A DNA stretch of 64,000 nt from positions 37,054,575-37,118,574 of the forward strand of contig JAKSZT010054334.1 in the NCBI GenBank assembly GCA_026826555.1, written 5' to 3'. Origin of the DNA: Tolypeutes matacus (taxonomy: Eukaryota; Chordata; Mammalia; Cingulata; Chlamyphoridae). The notes under the pieces were generated by a model, which saw only the letters and a program-made list of their open reading frames with translations, was not told the DNA's origin and ran no database searches. A program made the translations under genes and the position numbers. Below are positions 24,306 to 36,034 of this stretch, piece after piece (within the stretch, counting starts at the first letter, position 1; each line of letters begins with the position of its first letter).

Positions 24306-24771
24306 TGTCAGGCTAGTATGATAAACCCCACATAATGCATCGGCTTAAAAAATGGGAATTTATTGGCTCAAGGTTTTGAATTTAGGAAAAGTCCAAAATA
24401 GAGACATTGGAAAGATTATGCTTTCTCTCTGAAGTCTGTAACTTTCTGGTGTTAGATGCTGTGATCCTTGGATTTCCTTGGCTTATATTCCTACCTCATA
24501 TCACATGACAAAATCCCCTCTTTTGTTTTCTTGGTTTCATTGACTTCTAGATTCCAACACATCCCTGTGGCTTTCTCTCACTCTGTCTTAATTCCTTCTG
24601 CTTCTAAAGGACTCCAGTAATATGGATTAAGTTCCACCCTCATTCAGTTGGACCACACCTCAACTAAAACAAGATCTTCAAGATAACCTATTTACAATGG
24701 ATTTACATTCATAAGAATGGAGATTAAGGATAAGATTAAGAACCAAATTAGGGTACAATATCAATCTACCA
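24306..24771 (-). mobile_element. MaLR-like LTR, antisense
   Basis: About 466 bp from TG at 24,306 to CCA at 24,771. In order it has GGAATTTATTGGCTCAAGG (complement of an AATAAA-bearing R region), TCTAAAGGACTCCAGTAATA, GGATTAAGTTCCACCCTC, TTGGACCACACCTCAACTAA and ATTTACATTCATAAGAATGG. The order is that of MaLR LTRs seen from the opposite strand, but the sequence differs from the MLT1 copies, suggesting a later lineage-specific family. A fragment of a similar LTR lies at 29.53-29.64 kb. Confidence 0.65.
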
Positions 24772-24831
24772 GAGATGGCATGAATAGTAAATATTAGAGG
24801 GTACATTAAGCAGTATTGGACATTTCATGGC

Positions 24832-24859
24832 ATATATATATATATATACACACACACAA
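24832..24859 (+). repeat. (TA)n(CA)n microsatellite
   Basis: ATATATATATATATA followed by CACACACACA. Confidence 0.95.
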
Positions 24860-25271
24860 GATGGAATGAGTCCCTAACACTTTTGCCATTGAAAGATTGG
24901 CATAAGTGCTTTAAATAAGCATTTTTCTCATATTGAAGCCCTAAGGCCTTAGTCAAGCTTGGGGTTCAGATAGAGGTAGATTAGATTTTTAGGTAGGAGA
25001 TGATTTTACCTTGCATAAAGTCAGTGATGCTAAAGAAGAGAAGTGGATGAACTGGGGTTATTCTATGGAGTTTACTTATTATAACTTAATCACAGATTAT
25101 TTATGGGGAAGGAGAAGGGAAAAAAGAGTGATTCTTGGGTGTCTAAGTTTGTAGAACTGAATGCATATTGGTGCCATTCTTTAGATAGAGACCTGGAAGA
25201 AGACCAAATTTTGAGTTCAGTTTTGGGTACAGTTTGAGATAGGATGTAATATACAGCATTAGTACACTCCC

Positions 25272-25956
25272 TGTTTAGTTTGCTAAAACTGCCTGGAGCA
25301 AAATACCAGAAATGAGTTGGCTTTTACATTAGGGATTTTTTAGGGTAAAAACATACAGTTTGGAGGTCACAAAAATGTTTGTTTGTCTTGATTACATCAC
25401 AAATCAAGGACAGCAGAGATGCTTTCTCACCAAAGTTGACTGCTGGTGACCTGGAGTTCTGCCACGTGGCAAGGCAAAATGGTGGCAGGTCTCTGCCAAG
25501 ATCCCTGTCTTCCCTTCTAGGCTCACTTTCTCCCCAAGCTCAGCTATGGCGATCGGGCACATGGCTGTTTTTCCCTTTTCCTCTCTTCAGCTCCTGGGAT
25601 TTCTCTTGGCCTCTCTCTCTCAGCTTCTCGAGATTTCTCTGTCTTTCTTCATCTGTAGGTGATAATAGAGTCTTTCTCACATGGCATAGTAAAAACGGAA
25701 GCTCTCTTTCTCTGTCTATTTTTGCTTTCAGTTCGCCACTTATATAAGATTCCAACAAAGGGGCTGAGACACAACTTGGATCATGCCTCACTGATGTAGT
25801 CCAATCAATGGTCCTAAATCAATCTACTCAAAAGTGATCTAATCAAAATTTCCCTTAACAGAATCTAATGCATTCAAAGTGTCCCACACCCACAGGAATG
25901 GATTAATTCTAAAAACACGCTATTTTTGGGATTCACAAAAGCTTCAAACTGTCACA
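25272..25956 (-). mobile_element. Xenarthran-type MaLR-like LTR, antisense (copy 2)
   Basis: A 685-bp homologue of 20,888-21,451, with TG at 25,272 and CA at 25,956. It has CTCACTGATGTAGTCCAATC, TGTCCCACACCCACAGGAAT and TTCAAACTGTCACA at the right end. It is longer than copy 1, partly through a stretch after 25,800 (AATCAATCTACTC...AGTGATCTAATC) and a roughly 20-bp insert near 25,380. Two overlapping open frames (25,379-25,747 plus; 25,540-25,791 minus) are by-products of a pyrimidine-rich stretch. Confidence 0.7.
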
Positions 25957-27664
25957 CTACACAATTCCAAAATATGTTCATAAAATATAAAAATAAGTTA
26001 GAAGTTATCTAATTCACCATTTTTGCTATATTTCTGCCACCATATTAGTTATACTGTTTCTTCATGGATGATTCACATATAATATTCTCATAGCTTCACA
26101 TCCAATAAATTTTTAAACTAGCCAATATTATTTTTATATTCTATGTTATGATGGGATATTTTCTGCTTTGTAGAAGATTGCAATGGAAATAGATTAGAGG
26201 TGAATAAAACTTGCTCTACCTGTTCCAGAAGATTTTGACATTTCTTAATGAAATATTTATTAAATATAGAATGTTTTTTAAAACATTTATTGACTCCACA
26301 TATTCAGTTCTTATCACAAATGCACACAGTGATGCATACACATGTATAGCACAAATATACACAATGACATACAACCATATACATGCATATATATATATTT
26401 ACTAATATATATACATATTTTATACATATGTATGATAGGTTTATAGCCTTTCCATTTAATTATAGCTTGTTGATTGATTTTACACTATTCATAGATGCTT
26501 GTTTGTCTTGATTACATCATAAATTAAAACCCATGCATACCAGCATCTTGAATAAAACATGTCAAAGCATATTATTCAGAGTGATGTTAATTACTTCTGT
26601 TTTGAGTAGTTACTTATGTTTGTTTGGGTAGTTTACTTTACGTATCATGTTAAGTCAGAAACAGTGAAGATCTCAGGTTTTGCCCTATTGCCAGCTAACA
26701 TATTTATCTGCCACAATTTGGATCATTGGATCACAGAAAAAGACATTCATTACCCAAAGCCAAAACACCAACTATTGTAGCTTCTTAGTGCTAGTACCCT
26801 GAGCCTCAATCCTCACAGGGAGATGCACTTAATATGAGATATTCTGTTGGCATGGAGTAGGTTTGCATCACAAAATTATAAGACTCAGAGCTCATACAGG
26901 GGACAACTGGTACATGTGTGCATTCTCCCCTGTGGAGAAAGAAAGAAAGGTACTTTCTCTCTTAACTGGAAAATCAAAGAATTCTCCCTGGAGAAGAGCA
27001 GAAAAGATCTCTAGTTGTATTGCCCTAAAATGTAGCAAATGTATGGGTGTTGAGATAGGAGAGAAAGGCATCTCTAGGTTTATTACCGTATAATATAAGC
27101 AAATAATCTCAGGAAGAAGAAGTAGGCTTTACTATCCTGCAATGTCTTCAAGGAAACAGATGGTATCTACCTTTATTAGATATTGTAATTTCCTTTGCTG
27201 AGAAGACCTGTAATTTGCAAGAAATCCAGGAAATGGTGTCTTGGATTTATCTCACATCAAGTTAAGTGATGTTTTGAAGATTAGTTATTTTACAAGGCAC
27301 CTGTGGGGAAAAAAAAAAAAGAAAACCAGTAAGAATTGTCTCCCAATATTAGGTTTATACAAGAATCAACTAAGAAATATTTCAAAAATTATAAACTTGT
27401 ATTTTTCCACCAAATATTTTTTGAGACTAAAATTTCTTAATTTTTTATATTTTGTTAAATTTTTTCTTTCACTCATTAAAAATATGATTATCCTCTGGTG
27501 AAATGAGTATATGCAAAATCACGCAGAGCCACTTTTTTCAAGGAGTTTACAATCTAGTGGTGGAGAAATGTATAAATAATTGCCAAATGTGACAATAATG
27601 GAACTTTGCAAATGTGACATGGGCTACCAATAGGATTTGATAGTCACAGAAATCAAAGATCCCC
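25957..27664. other. AT-rich sequence, nothing recognised
   Basis: Includes a TA/TACA-rich patch (26,335-26,432). Short open frames (26,211-26,405; 26,863-27,093; 27,241-27,501) have no domain signature. Confidence 0.4.
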
Positions 27665-28140
27665 TTGAGTTAAGACAGAATGTGTGAATATTATAAACTA
27701 TCACCCCCCAGTGAGGTTACAAATAAATTGATTTGATTTAATTAAAAAAGAGAGAGATTATCTGGTTCTTCATACCTAATCTGGTGAGCCTGATTGACTG
27801 CATCCTTATTGAAGGCAGAAAGGTTCTGTCGGTGGGGGCACATGGCAAGGATGTGAGAGTGAACCCTAGTACCTGAGAACAGCCCTGGGTTGAAGGCCAG
27901 CTTGAAAGCAGGGACTTCAAACTTACAACAACAAAGAGCTGAATTCTGCCAAAAGCTTGTATGAACTTGGAAGAGGACTCAAGCTCTAGAGGAGAACTGC
28001 TCACTCAGTCTACACCTTAATTTAAGCTCTGTCAAAACTGAGAAAAGGATTCGGCTATAGATTCCTGACCTGTGGAAACTGAGATAATAAGTGGCAGCTC
28101 TTGTAAACCATGACATTTTTTGTAATTTGTTATACAACAT
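27665..28140 (+). mobile_element. MaLR (MLT1-type) LTR, sense, diverged
   Basis: The 3' half follows the MLT1 plan: TTCCTGACCTGTGGAAACTG, AGATAATAAGTGGCAG and TGTAATTTGTTATACAACA match 'cctccagaactgtaagataataa...tggtaatttgttatagcagc'. The 5' half has GATTATCTGG and the purine-rich middle. It is old, and its 5' end is not resolved. A minus-strand frame (27,738-28,004) crosses it and is not a gene. Confidence 0.6.
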
Positions 28141-29460
28141 TCTAAAACTCTGTGCATTTATGTATGTGTATGTATACTTATTCTATAATCAGTTAAAGCT
28201 TTTTTTTTTAATTGATCTTAACAAATCATTTCTCCTTGCCACAGATTTCCTAAATTTGTGTAGTCAGAAAAAAATTCTAGTCAAAGCCTTTACCAGGTAG
28301 TTAAGTCATAGCTAATTAAAAGTATGCTGTTTATGAAACTATAATTGATCACGAGTTATTATTGTGCATATTTTGAGATATGTCAGAATTAAGTGTAAAA
28401 CAATTTTGATGATACTTCCTAATCAGATTCATTCAAAGAAGCACAAACATAGAGTTTGAATTGGGGCAGATGCAATTGTTAAGCCACAGGTTGAATTTAT
28501 AGTCTGATCTCAATACTGTGCTCTCCAAATTCATCTCATTTCAATATAATGTACAATACATCCCCAAAATGGTTTCTAATCTGTTCTAAATTTTTTATAA
28601 TTTGAAAACAAGTGATTGTCAACTCTAGATTTCAAAACAATAAAACATAGAGATATCAAGGCATTTGGCCAATGGAATAGTATGTATGGTCTATCATTTT
28701 GTCACTGATTATATTCTTAATCTTTATGCTAAATATAACATCTTTACCAGATGTCAATAGGCTTTTTCTAAATTTTTAACACAAAAATGAATTTTAATTA
28801 CTTAATATAAAATATAAATTAGCATAATTACACAGTTTACTATGATTTTCATTTAATTTACCAGCATAACTTAGAAGTGAAAAAATGGTTAACTATATGT
28901 TATATAGATACATGTTTATTACATATGTTTATATTATAATAGCTAATAGAAACTATTTCCTCAGTTATTTGCATATATATTTTACTCAACTAAGCAAATT
29001 CATATGTTTGATATTCCAATATATGTATCAATATATTCATGTATTTATATATGTCTGTATGTATATATGTATGCACAAATATGCCCATATATTGTATTAA
29101 GAAGTCACATATGGATAGAAATACATATGCTTTTTTCTCTCTCAAAGAGAAGTACATGCTATTGCTTTCTTCATCAATGCAAATACTGTTAACTTTCCTT
29201 TGGCAAACCTGCAAAGATTAAGCTGAGGACTTTGTTATTTCCTCTGCATAAATAATAATATTTTAATACCATTAAATAATATTTCCCTCTATACTAATAA
29301 TATTTCTCTGGAAAGTAATAAATACATATTGTTCACGAATTTATTCTTTCATTCAGTCAAATAAAATTTACTGTATATATATATGTTCAAAGAACTCTTG
29401 TTGAGCTTTAGAAGAATTTACAGAGACTTAAAAAATTATATATAGATATCTAATTTTATA
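28141..29460. other. AT-rich sequence with TATG/TA patches
   Basis: The 29,025-29,100 patch is (TATG)n/TA-rich, and overlapping open frames there on both strands reflect the composition. Nothing else recognised. Confidence 0.45.
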
Positions 29461-29526
29461 TATATATATATATGCATATATATGTGTGTGTATATATAGT
29501 CCTGAGGTCTCTCTCTCTCTCTCTGT
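29455..29526 (+). repeat. (TA)n(TG)n(TC)n compound microsatellite
   Basis: TATATATATATATATGCATA, then TGTGTGTG, then TCTCTCTCTCTCTCTC. Confidence 0.9.
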
Positions 29527-29529
29527 TTT

Positions 29530-29645
29530 CATCTTGTTTACAAAGGAATCCACTAAGAGGATTCAAACCCACCCTGAATCCTACTCACCAAAAGACACTA
29601 CTTACAATGTGTCCACACCCTATCTTTAAGAACATTGTTCATTCA
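29530..29645 (-). mobile_element. MaLR-like LTR fragment, antisense
   Basis: AAGAGGATTCAAACCCACCC, then CACTACTTACAATGTGTCCA: the same order as in the LTR at 24.6-24.75 kb (GGATTAAGTTCCACCC ... CTATTTACAATGG). About 115 bp only. Confidence 0.45.
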
Positions 29646-31455
29646 ATATTTAAGTAAATTAAAGTTTAGTATTTGAGAAAAATTGTTTCAAAAATATAAT
29701 TAACTGTATTGCCAAATGAGGATCATATTTGAAGCAAAGAAGGAAAATCTAAGGCTGCTATTCAGTGAAGCATCTTAAACACCACCCTATGAAATTGCTC
29801 CTGGACTCAGAGGCCATTATGGATGTATTATATTAGGTTAGGTTTTATATTATGCATTGTAGGATAGGAAATGTTGGTATAGGTTCCTTCTGCTTGCTTT
29901 CCACATATTGTACATTGCAGAAATATGGCTTGAGAAAAATTGTAATGAAAGATTGATTGAAAGTTTTTAAGATTAAAAGTATTGAAATTTGATTCCAAAA
30001 TATCTAACAGACCACGAAATACAGGGTAGAAGATTCTGTCATAAGATGTTAAGTATTAATTAGAAAAAAGAAAAAACCTACACAAGTTAAATTAGCATAA
30101 TTTGGCTAATAGATATTTTAACTATTACTTTACTATTCCCAAAACAAATATTGAATAACTATTTAGACCAAGGTCACATATACAGTCATTATGCAACTAG
30201 ATCTTCTCAAAATTCAGGGCTTAGTTCCAATACCTGCCCTATTTATCAAACAAAATACATAATCAATAAGTTTGAACTTTTGACATTTAAGGAATGATAT
30301 ATAAATTTATTTTTCATCTAAAGACAATTGTTGCTTGACTTTGAAATCTTTATGCTCATTACTCTCATTACAATTTAAAAAAAAAGAAATCAAGTGAAAT
30401 AAGAAAACAAAGAAATGGAGTAGGAAAAGGCAGCACTACTTATCTAATTTGTCAATAGACAAATTGTTTTACTTGCAAAAATTGCTTACAAAGTAGAGGT
30501 AAAATATAAAGTCTTTAAGAATAAAACTAGATTTGACTGGCAAACAATGCAGCTCTAATTTTTTAAGTGAATTGGATTTTTGAGTGCTTGATGTTTTGTC
30601 CCTGTAGGATCAATGATTCAACCTTTTTTCTACGTGGAAACAGTTGAATTAGAGATTGTGCCTTCCTTTCTCAGTCTATTATAAAGTCTAACAGAGTAAC
30701 CATTCAATGTCAATTTGAGTGTAACATTTCCAGTTAGCTTTCCAGGAATCAGAGAAAAACAACAGCATGGGACCTAGAAGCCAATATCTGCTCTTAAATG
30801 ATGTTAAAGGAAAAAAAAAAAAAATAGTTGTGTGCCTCTTAGTAGCTTTTCTGAAGATAATAAATAGAGGAAAATCCTTTATCAAACTGAATATTAAGTG
30901 AATGCCAATGGGTCTTTCTGCAGAACCAAAAAACAACCTATCTTGAAAAGGGAACAATCAGGCAACTAATTCTGGATAAATGAATTGGGACCATAAAGGC
31001 AGAAATTCACACTAGACTGTCAGTTTAAAGGAAGGAAGAGAGGAAAGCAGTCAGGAAGAAGCAAATAATTTCAATCCATCTGAAAGACTGAATTTTCAAG
31101 CACAGATAATGATACAAATTAAATGTAATATATTAAAATTGAAATTTGTTTTTCTAAATAACAAAAATCATGCAAAGGATCTTAATGTTTCTACAAACAA
31201 TCCACTTATAGTCAATTTGATATCTCATGTATATTGAACTACATGAACCATTTGGTTGGCCGAAGTATATTCTTTGGAACATAAATTTCTATTGATTTTT
31301 ACAGGTATTAAGATATTTGTATAGGAAATTGAGTATAAAAAGTCAGGCATAGTTTTATTTAATGCAACAATTCCCAGAACCTTTTATATGCTAATATGTT
31401 TTGTAAACTCTTACAATATGATATACTTTTAAGAATTTCCCCAATAATTTCCTCC
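29646..31455. other. AT-rich sequence, nothing recognised
   Basis: Contains A-runs (30,376; 30,812). The 89-codon minus-strand frame 30,688-30,957 has no domain I know. Confidence 0.4.
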
Positions 31456-31560
31456 TTTTCTCTCATTCATTCATCCATTTATTCATTCAGCAAACCAATT
31501 TTTAGTGACTTTCAAATACCTAACATTGTTTTAGGCACTGGGGTTAAAACAAAGCAAATA
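31456..31560 (-). mobile_element. L2 3'-end relic, antisense
   Basis: CTCATTCATTCATCCATTTA, TTCAGCAAACC, ATTGTTTTAGGCACTGGGG follow the complement of the L2 3' end (target-like ATTC repeats, then 'ggcactggggat'). Confidence 0.6.
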
Positions 31561-31829
31561 AACAAAAAAGAAAGAAAAAAAAAGAAAATAGACAAACTTG
31601 GATTTAGCATTCAAATGGAGCATCTTATGTGGCTAATTTTCTCTGTAGCAGTTGTTGGAAAATATGGACAATATGTCTATATTTTATCAGACTTTCAATA
31701 GGGTTCTAGGTAGTGCTTGTCTGAAGAAAACTGGGATAACATGGTGGTTTTCCATATTTTCTTATCAGATACCTTGAGTCTGTTTCCTTCGAGAATATAC
31801 ATTTTTTTCCCCTTTGATATACTTTTGTT
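31561..31829. other. Spacer, nothing recognised
   Basis: Purine-rich start (AAAGAAAGAAAAAAAAAG) then unremarkable sequence up to the L1 3' end. Confidence 0.35.
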
Positions 31830-32169
31830 CTTTTTTTTTTAACTTTATTTTGTTAAAAATTCAATTTCATTTAATAATTGAAAATATGAACAATTAAAAA
31901 CTAAAAAGTAAACAGATGAATAAATATATACATGTCTCAATTAAATGTACTGGATACATATAAAATTTTTTTTTAATCAAACAATATGTTACACAACATA
32001 TTTGGTTCATAGAAACGCATTCATACAGTACTTGTCCTTTTGTGTCTGGCTTGCTTTGCTCAACATAATGTACTCCAGTTTCATCCATGTTGTCATATGC
32101 TTTATGACTTCATTTCTTCTTACAGCTGCATAATATTCCATTGTGTGAATAGACCACAGTTTGTTTATC

Positions 32170-34960
32170 CATTCATCTGCTGATGGACACCTGAGTTGTT
32201 TTCAACTTTTGGCAATGGTGAATAATGTTGCTATGAACATCAGTGTGCAGATGTCAGTTTGTGTCACTGCTCTCAGTTCTTCTGGGTATATACCCAGTAG
32301 TGGTATTGCCAGGTCACATGGCAAGTATATATTAAACTTCTTTAGGAACTGCCAAACAGTTCTCCATAGTGGCTATACCATTCTTCAGTCCCACCAACAG
32401 TGAAGAAGTGTTCCTATCCTCTCCAACACTTGTAGTTCTCTATCTTTTTAATATTGGCCATTCTGATAGGTGTGAAATGATATCTCATTGTAGTTTTGAT
32501 TTGCATTTCCCTAATCATGAGTGATGTTGAGCATTTTTTCATGTGTTTTTTTGCCATTTGTATTTCTTCTTTGTTGAAATGTCTATTCAAGTCTTTTGTC
32601 CATTTTTTAATTAGGTCGTTTGTCTCTTTATTGTTGAATTGTAACAGCTCTTTACATATCCTGGATATTAAACCCTTATTAGATACGTGATTTCCAAATA
32701 TTTTTTCCCATTGAGCTGGCTGCCTTTTCACCCTTTTGACAAAGTCCTGTTTAGGTGCAAAAGTGTTTAATTTTGAGGAGGTCTCATTTATCTATTTTTT
32801 CTTTTGTTGCACATGCTTTGGGTGTAAGAAACCACCACCTACTACAAGGTCTTGACGATGTTTCCCTACATTTTCTTCTGTAGTTTTATGGTCCTGGCTT
32901 TTATATTTAGATTTTTCATCCATTTTGAGTTGATTCTTGTTTAGGGGGTGAGATAGGGGTCCTCTTTCATTCTTTTGGTTATAAATATCCAGTTCTCCCA
33001 ACACCATTTGTTGAAGAGACTGTTTTTTCCCATTAGTGTGGGCTTGGCAGGTTTTTCAAAATCAGTTGACTGTATAGGTGAGGCTTTATTTCTGGGTTCT
33101 CAATTCTATTACACTGATCGATGTGTCTGTCTTTATGCCAGTACCATGCTGTTTTGACCAGTGTAGCTCTGTAAAATGTTTCAAGGTCAGACAGTGAAAT
33201 TCCTCCCACGTTGTTCTTCTTTTTTAGAATGTTTTTGGTTATTCGGATGTGCTTACCATTCCAGATGAATTTGGTAATTGCCTTCTCTAATTCTGTAAAG
33301 TAAGCTGTTGGGATTTTGATTGGTATTGCATTGAATCTATAAATCAGTTTGGGTAAGATTGACATCTTCACGATATTTATTCTTCCAATCCATGAACACG
33401 GAATGTCTTTCCATTTGTTTAGGTCTTTTAAAATTTCTTTTAGCGCTATTTTTTAGTTTTCTGCATATAGGCCGTGTACTTCTTCCTAGGTATTTGAGTC
33501 TTTTTTTTTGCTATTGAAAGTGCAATTTTTCCCCTGATTTCCTCCTCAGGTTGTTCAGTACTAGTGTACAAAAACATTACTTATTTTTGCGTGTTGATCT
33601 AGTATCCTGCCACTTTGCTAAACTCACTATTAGTTCGAATAGCTTTATGGTGGATACTTCAGGATTTTCTAAGTACAGGATCATGTCATCCACAAACACT
33701 GAGAGTTTTACTTCCTTTTTTCCTATTTGGATGTCTTTAATTTTTTTTTTCTTGTCTAATTGCCCTAGCTGGAACTTCTAGTAAAATGTTGAATAACAAT
33801 GGTGACAGTGGGCATCCTTGTCTTGTTCCTGATCTTAGAAGGATAGCTTTCAACCTTTTCCCATTGAGTATGGTGTTGGCTGTGGGTTTTTCATATATGC
33901 CTTTTATCATATTGAGGAATTTTCTTTCTATTTCTATCTTCTGAAGTGTTTTTATCAAAAAAGGATGCTGGATTTTGTCAAATGCCTTTTCTGCATCTAT
34001 TGAGATGATCATGTGTTTTTTTTCCTTCAATTTGTTAATGCGGTGTATTACATTGATTTTCTTATGTTGAATCAGCCTTGCATACCAGGAATAAATCTCA
34101 CTTGGTCATGATATATAAGCTATTGGATTCAATTTGCAAGTATTTTGTTGAGAATTTTTGCATCTATATTCATTAGAGAGATTGGTCTATAATTTCTTTT
34201 CTTGTAGAATCTTTATCTGGCTTTGATATTAGGGTGATGTTGGCTTCATAAAATGTGTTGGCTAATTTTCCCTCCTCTTCAATTTTTTGGAAGAGTTTAA
34301 ACAGGATTAGTGTTAATTCTTTTTGAAATGCTTGGTAGAATTCGCCTGTGAAGCCATTTGGTCCTGGACTTTTCTTTACTGGGAGATTTTTGATGATGAA
34401 TTCAATCTCCTTAAATGTGATTGGCTTGTTAAGTTCTTTTATTTCTTGTAGAGTCAATGTAGGTAGGTTGTGCATTTCTAGAAATTTGTCCATTTCATCT
34501 AGGTTGTCTAGTTTATTGGCATATACTTTCTCATAATATCCTCTTATGATTCTTTTTATTTCTGTGGGGTCATTTGTAACTTCCCCCCTTTCATTTCTGA
34601 TTGTATTTACTTGCATCTTCTCTCTCTTTTTCTTTGTTAGTCTAGCTAAAAGTTTGTCAATTTTATTGATCTTCTCAAAGAACCAGCTTTTGGTTTTGTT
34701 AATTTTCTCTATTGTTTTTCTGTTCTCATTTTCATCTATTTCTGCTCTAATATTATTTCTTTCCTTCTGCTTGCTTTGGGATTGGTTTGCTGTTCTTTTT
34801 CTAGTTTCTTTAGTTGTTCAGTTAAATCTTTGAGTTTAGCTCCTTCTTGTTTTTTAATATAGGCATTTAGGGCTATAAATTTCTCTCTCAAGACTGCCTT
34901 CACTGTATCCCATAAGTTTTGATATGTTGCATTCTCATTTTCAATGTAAATGCACTATTT
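32170..34960 (-). pseudogene. L1-1 ORF2 remnant: reverse transcriptase and C-terminal part
   Basis: ORF2 normally encodes endonuclease, reverse transcriptase and a Cys-rich end of about 1,275 residues. Here translation can be followed from a segment just after the endonuclease ([13 protein letters not shown], near 34,930) through [16 protein letters not shown] (34,616-34,173 frame), [11 protein letters not shown] and [11 protein letters not shown] (34,030-33,737), an F-V-D-D catalytic motif near 33,690, to the C-terminal part (32,731-32,414). At least eight frame breaks. Nothing of the endonuclease is present. Confidence 0.9.
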
Positions 34961-34993
34961 ACTTCCTCCATTTTATTCTTTGGTTTTCATATG

Positions 34994-36034
34994 TCATCTT
35001 GTTTTTGTCTCTCTTTTTACTCTTTTGGTTAACCTTTCCGCTATTCTTTCTTCTATACTCTTCTTCAAGCCTCTCTGTCTTTTTCTTTCCAGTTCTAAGT
35101 CTTCCTTTAATATTTCCTGCAAAGGTGGATACATTTTTGCAAACTCTGTTAGTTTCTGTTTGTTTGTGAATATTTTATACTCACCTTCATATTTGAAGGA
35201 CAGTTTTGTTGGATAAAGAATTTTCGGCTGGCAGTTTTTCTCTTTCAATTTCCTAATTGTATCATACCACTGTCTTCTTGCCTCCAAGGTTTCTGAAGAG
35301 AAATCTGCACTAAGTCTTACTGGACGCCCCTTGTACATGATTATTTGCTTCTCTCTTGCTGCTCTGAGAATTTTCTCTTTATCTTTGGCATTTGACATTC
35401 TGAGCAGTAGGTGTCTTGGCACAGGTCTATTTGGATTTATTCTGATTGGAGTACGTTGTGTTTCTTGGACATGTAAGTTCATTCCTTTTGTGAGAGTTGG
35501 GAAATTTTCTACTATTATTTCCTCAAATACTCTTTCTGCCCCTTTTCCCTTCTCTTCTCCTTCTGGAACTCCCATGACATGTATATTATTGCATTTTGTG
35601 TTGTCATTCAACTCTTTGAGCCCCTGCTCAATTTTTCTTCCCTTCTTTTCTCTCTGTTCTTTTCTCTCTTCAATTTTAGCTGCTCTGTCTTTGGTATCAC
35701 TTATTCTTTCTTCTGTCATTTCGAGTCTGCTGTTGTATGCCTCAAATATGTTTTTGACCTCACCTATTGTGTCTTTCATTCCCATGAGCTCTGTCACTTT
35801 TCTGTTCAGGATTTCAAATTCTTCTTTGCATTCGCTCAATGTCTTCTTGATGTCATTTATCTCTTTAACTATATTGTCTTTCAATTCATTAATTTGATTT
35901 TGGAAATTTATGCTCATCTCACTGTTTAGTCCTCTCAAATTCTGCATCTCTTCTGGGACTTTGATGTATTCCTTTTCTTGGGCCATGTCTTCTACTTTCT
36001 TAAAATGACTCATAATTTGCTGGTGTTTAGGCAT
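34994..36034 (-). CDS. L1-1 ORF1 protein, intact open frame (346 residues)
   Basis: RNA-binding chaperone that trimerises and coats L1 RNA in cytoplasmic particles. Order: short N-terminus, heptad-rich coiled coil (about residues 45-145, ending in E-E-R-K-E-Q-R-E-K-K), RRM-like domain (about 148-243, with the conserved M-G-V-P-E-G-E-E-K and E-N-F-P), then the C-terminal domain with R-L-S-A-D-F-S-S-E-T-L-E-A-R-R-Q-W (240-256) and K-I-L-Y-P-x-K-L-S-F (271-280). The length matches the usual 330-370 residues. The tail (315-346) is unusually basic. The first Met at 36,034 opens the frame naturally. Uninterrupted, unlike every other L1 frame here. Whether it is still expressed cannot be told. Confidence 0.9.
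   Translation of the reverse strand: MPKHQQIMSHFKKVEDMAQEKEYIKVPEEMQNLRGLNSEMSINFQNQINELKDNIVKEINDIKKTLSECKEEFEILNRKVTELMGMKDTIGEVKNIFEAYNSRLEMTEERISDTKDRAAKIEERKEQREKKGRKIEQGLKELNDNTKCNNIHVMGVPEGEEKGKGAERVFEEIIVENFPTLTKGMNLHVQETQRTPIRINPNRPVPRHLLLRMSNAKDKEKILRAAREKQIIMYKGRPVRLSADFSSETLEARRQWYDTIRKLKEKNCQPKILYPTKLSFKYEGEYKIFTNKQKLTEFAKMYPPLQEILKEDLELERKRQRGLKKSIEERIAERLTKRVKRETKTR

Noticed and set aside
25379..25791. Overlapping frames on both strands (122 and 83 codons)
   Set aside because: Inside a solo LTR with a pyrimidine-rich stretch; not homologous in frame to LTR copy 1.
20888..25956. A complete provirus between two like-oriented LTRs
   Set aside because: No internal retroviral sequence recognised, and copy 1 has its own target duplication.
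34546..35216. Plus-strand frames with apparent transmembrane segments
   Set aside because: Antisense to L1 ORF2/ORF1.
35331..35929. Plus-strand frames of 188 and 116 codons, hydrophobic
   Set aside because: They lie antisense to the intact L1 ORF1; the hydrophobicity mirrors its Lys/Glu-rich coiled coil.
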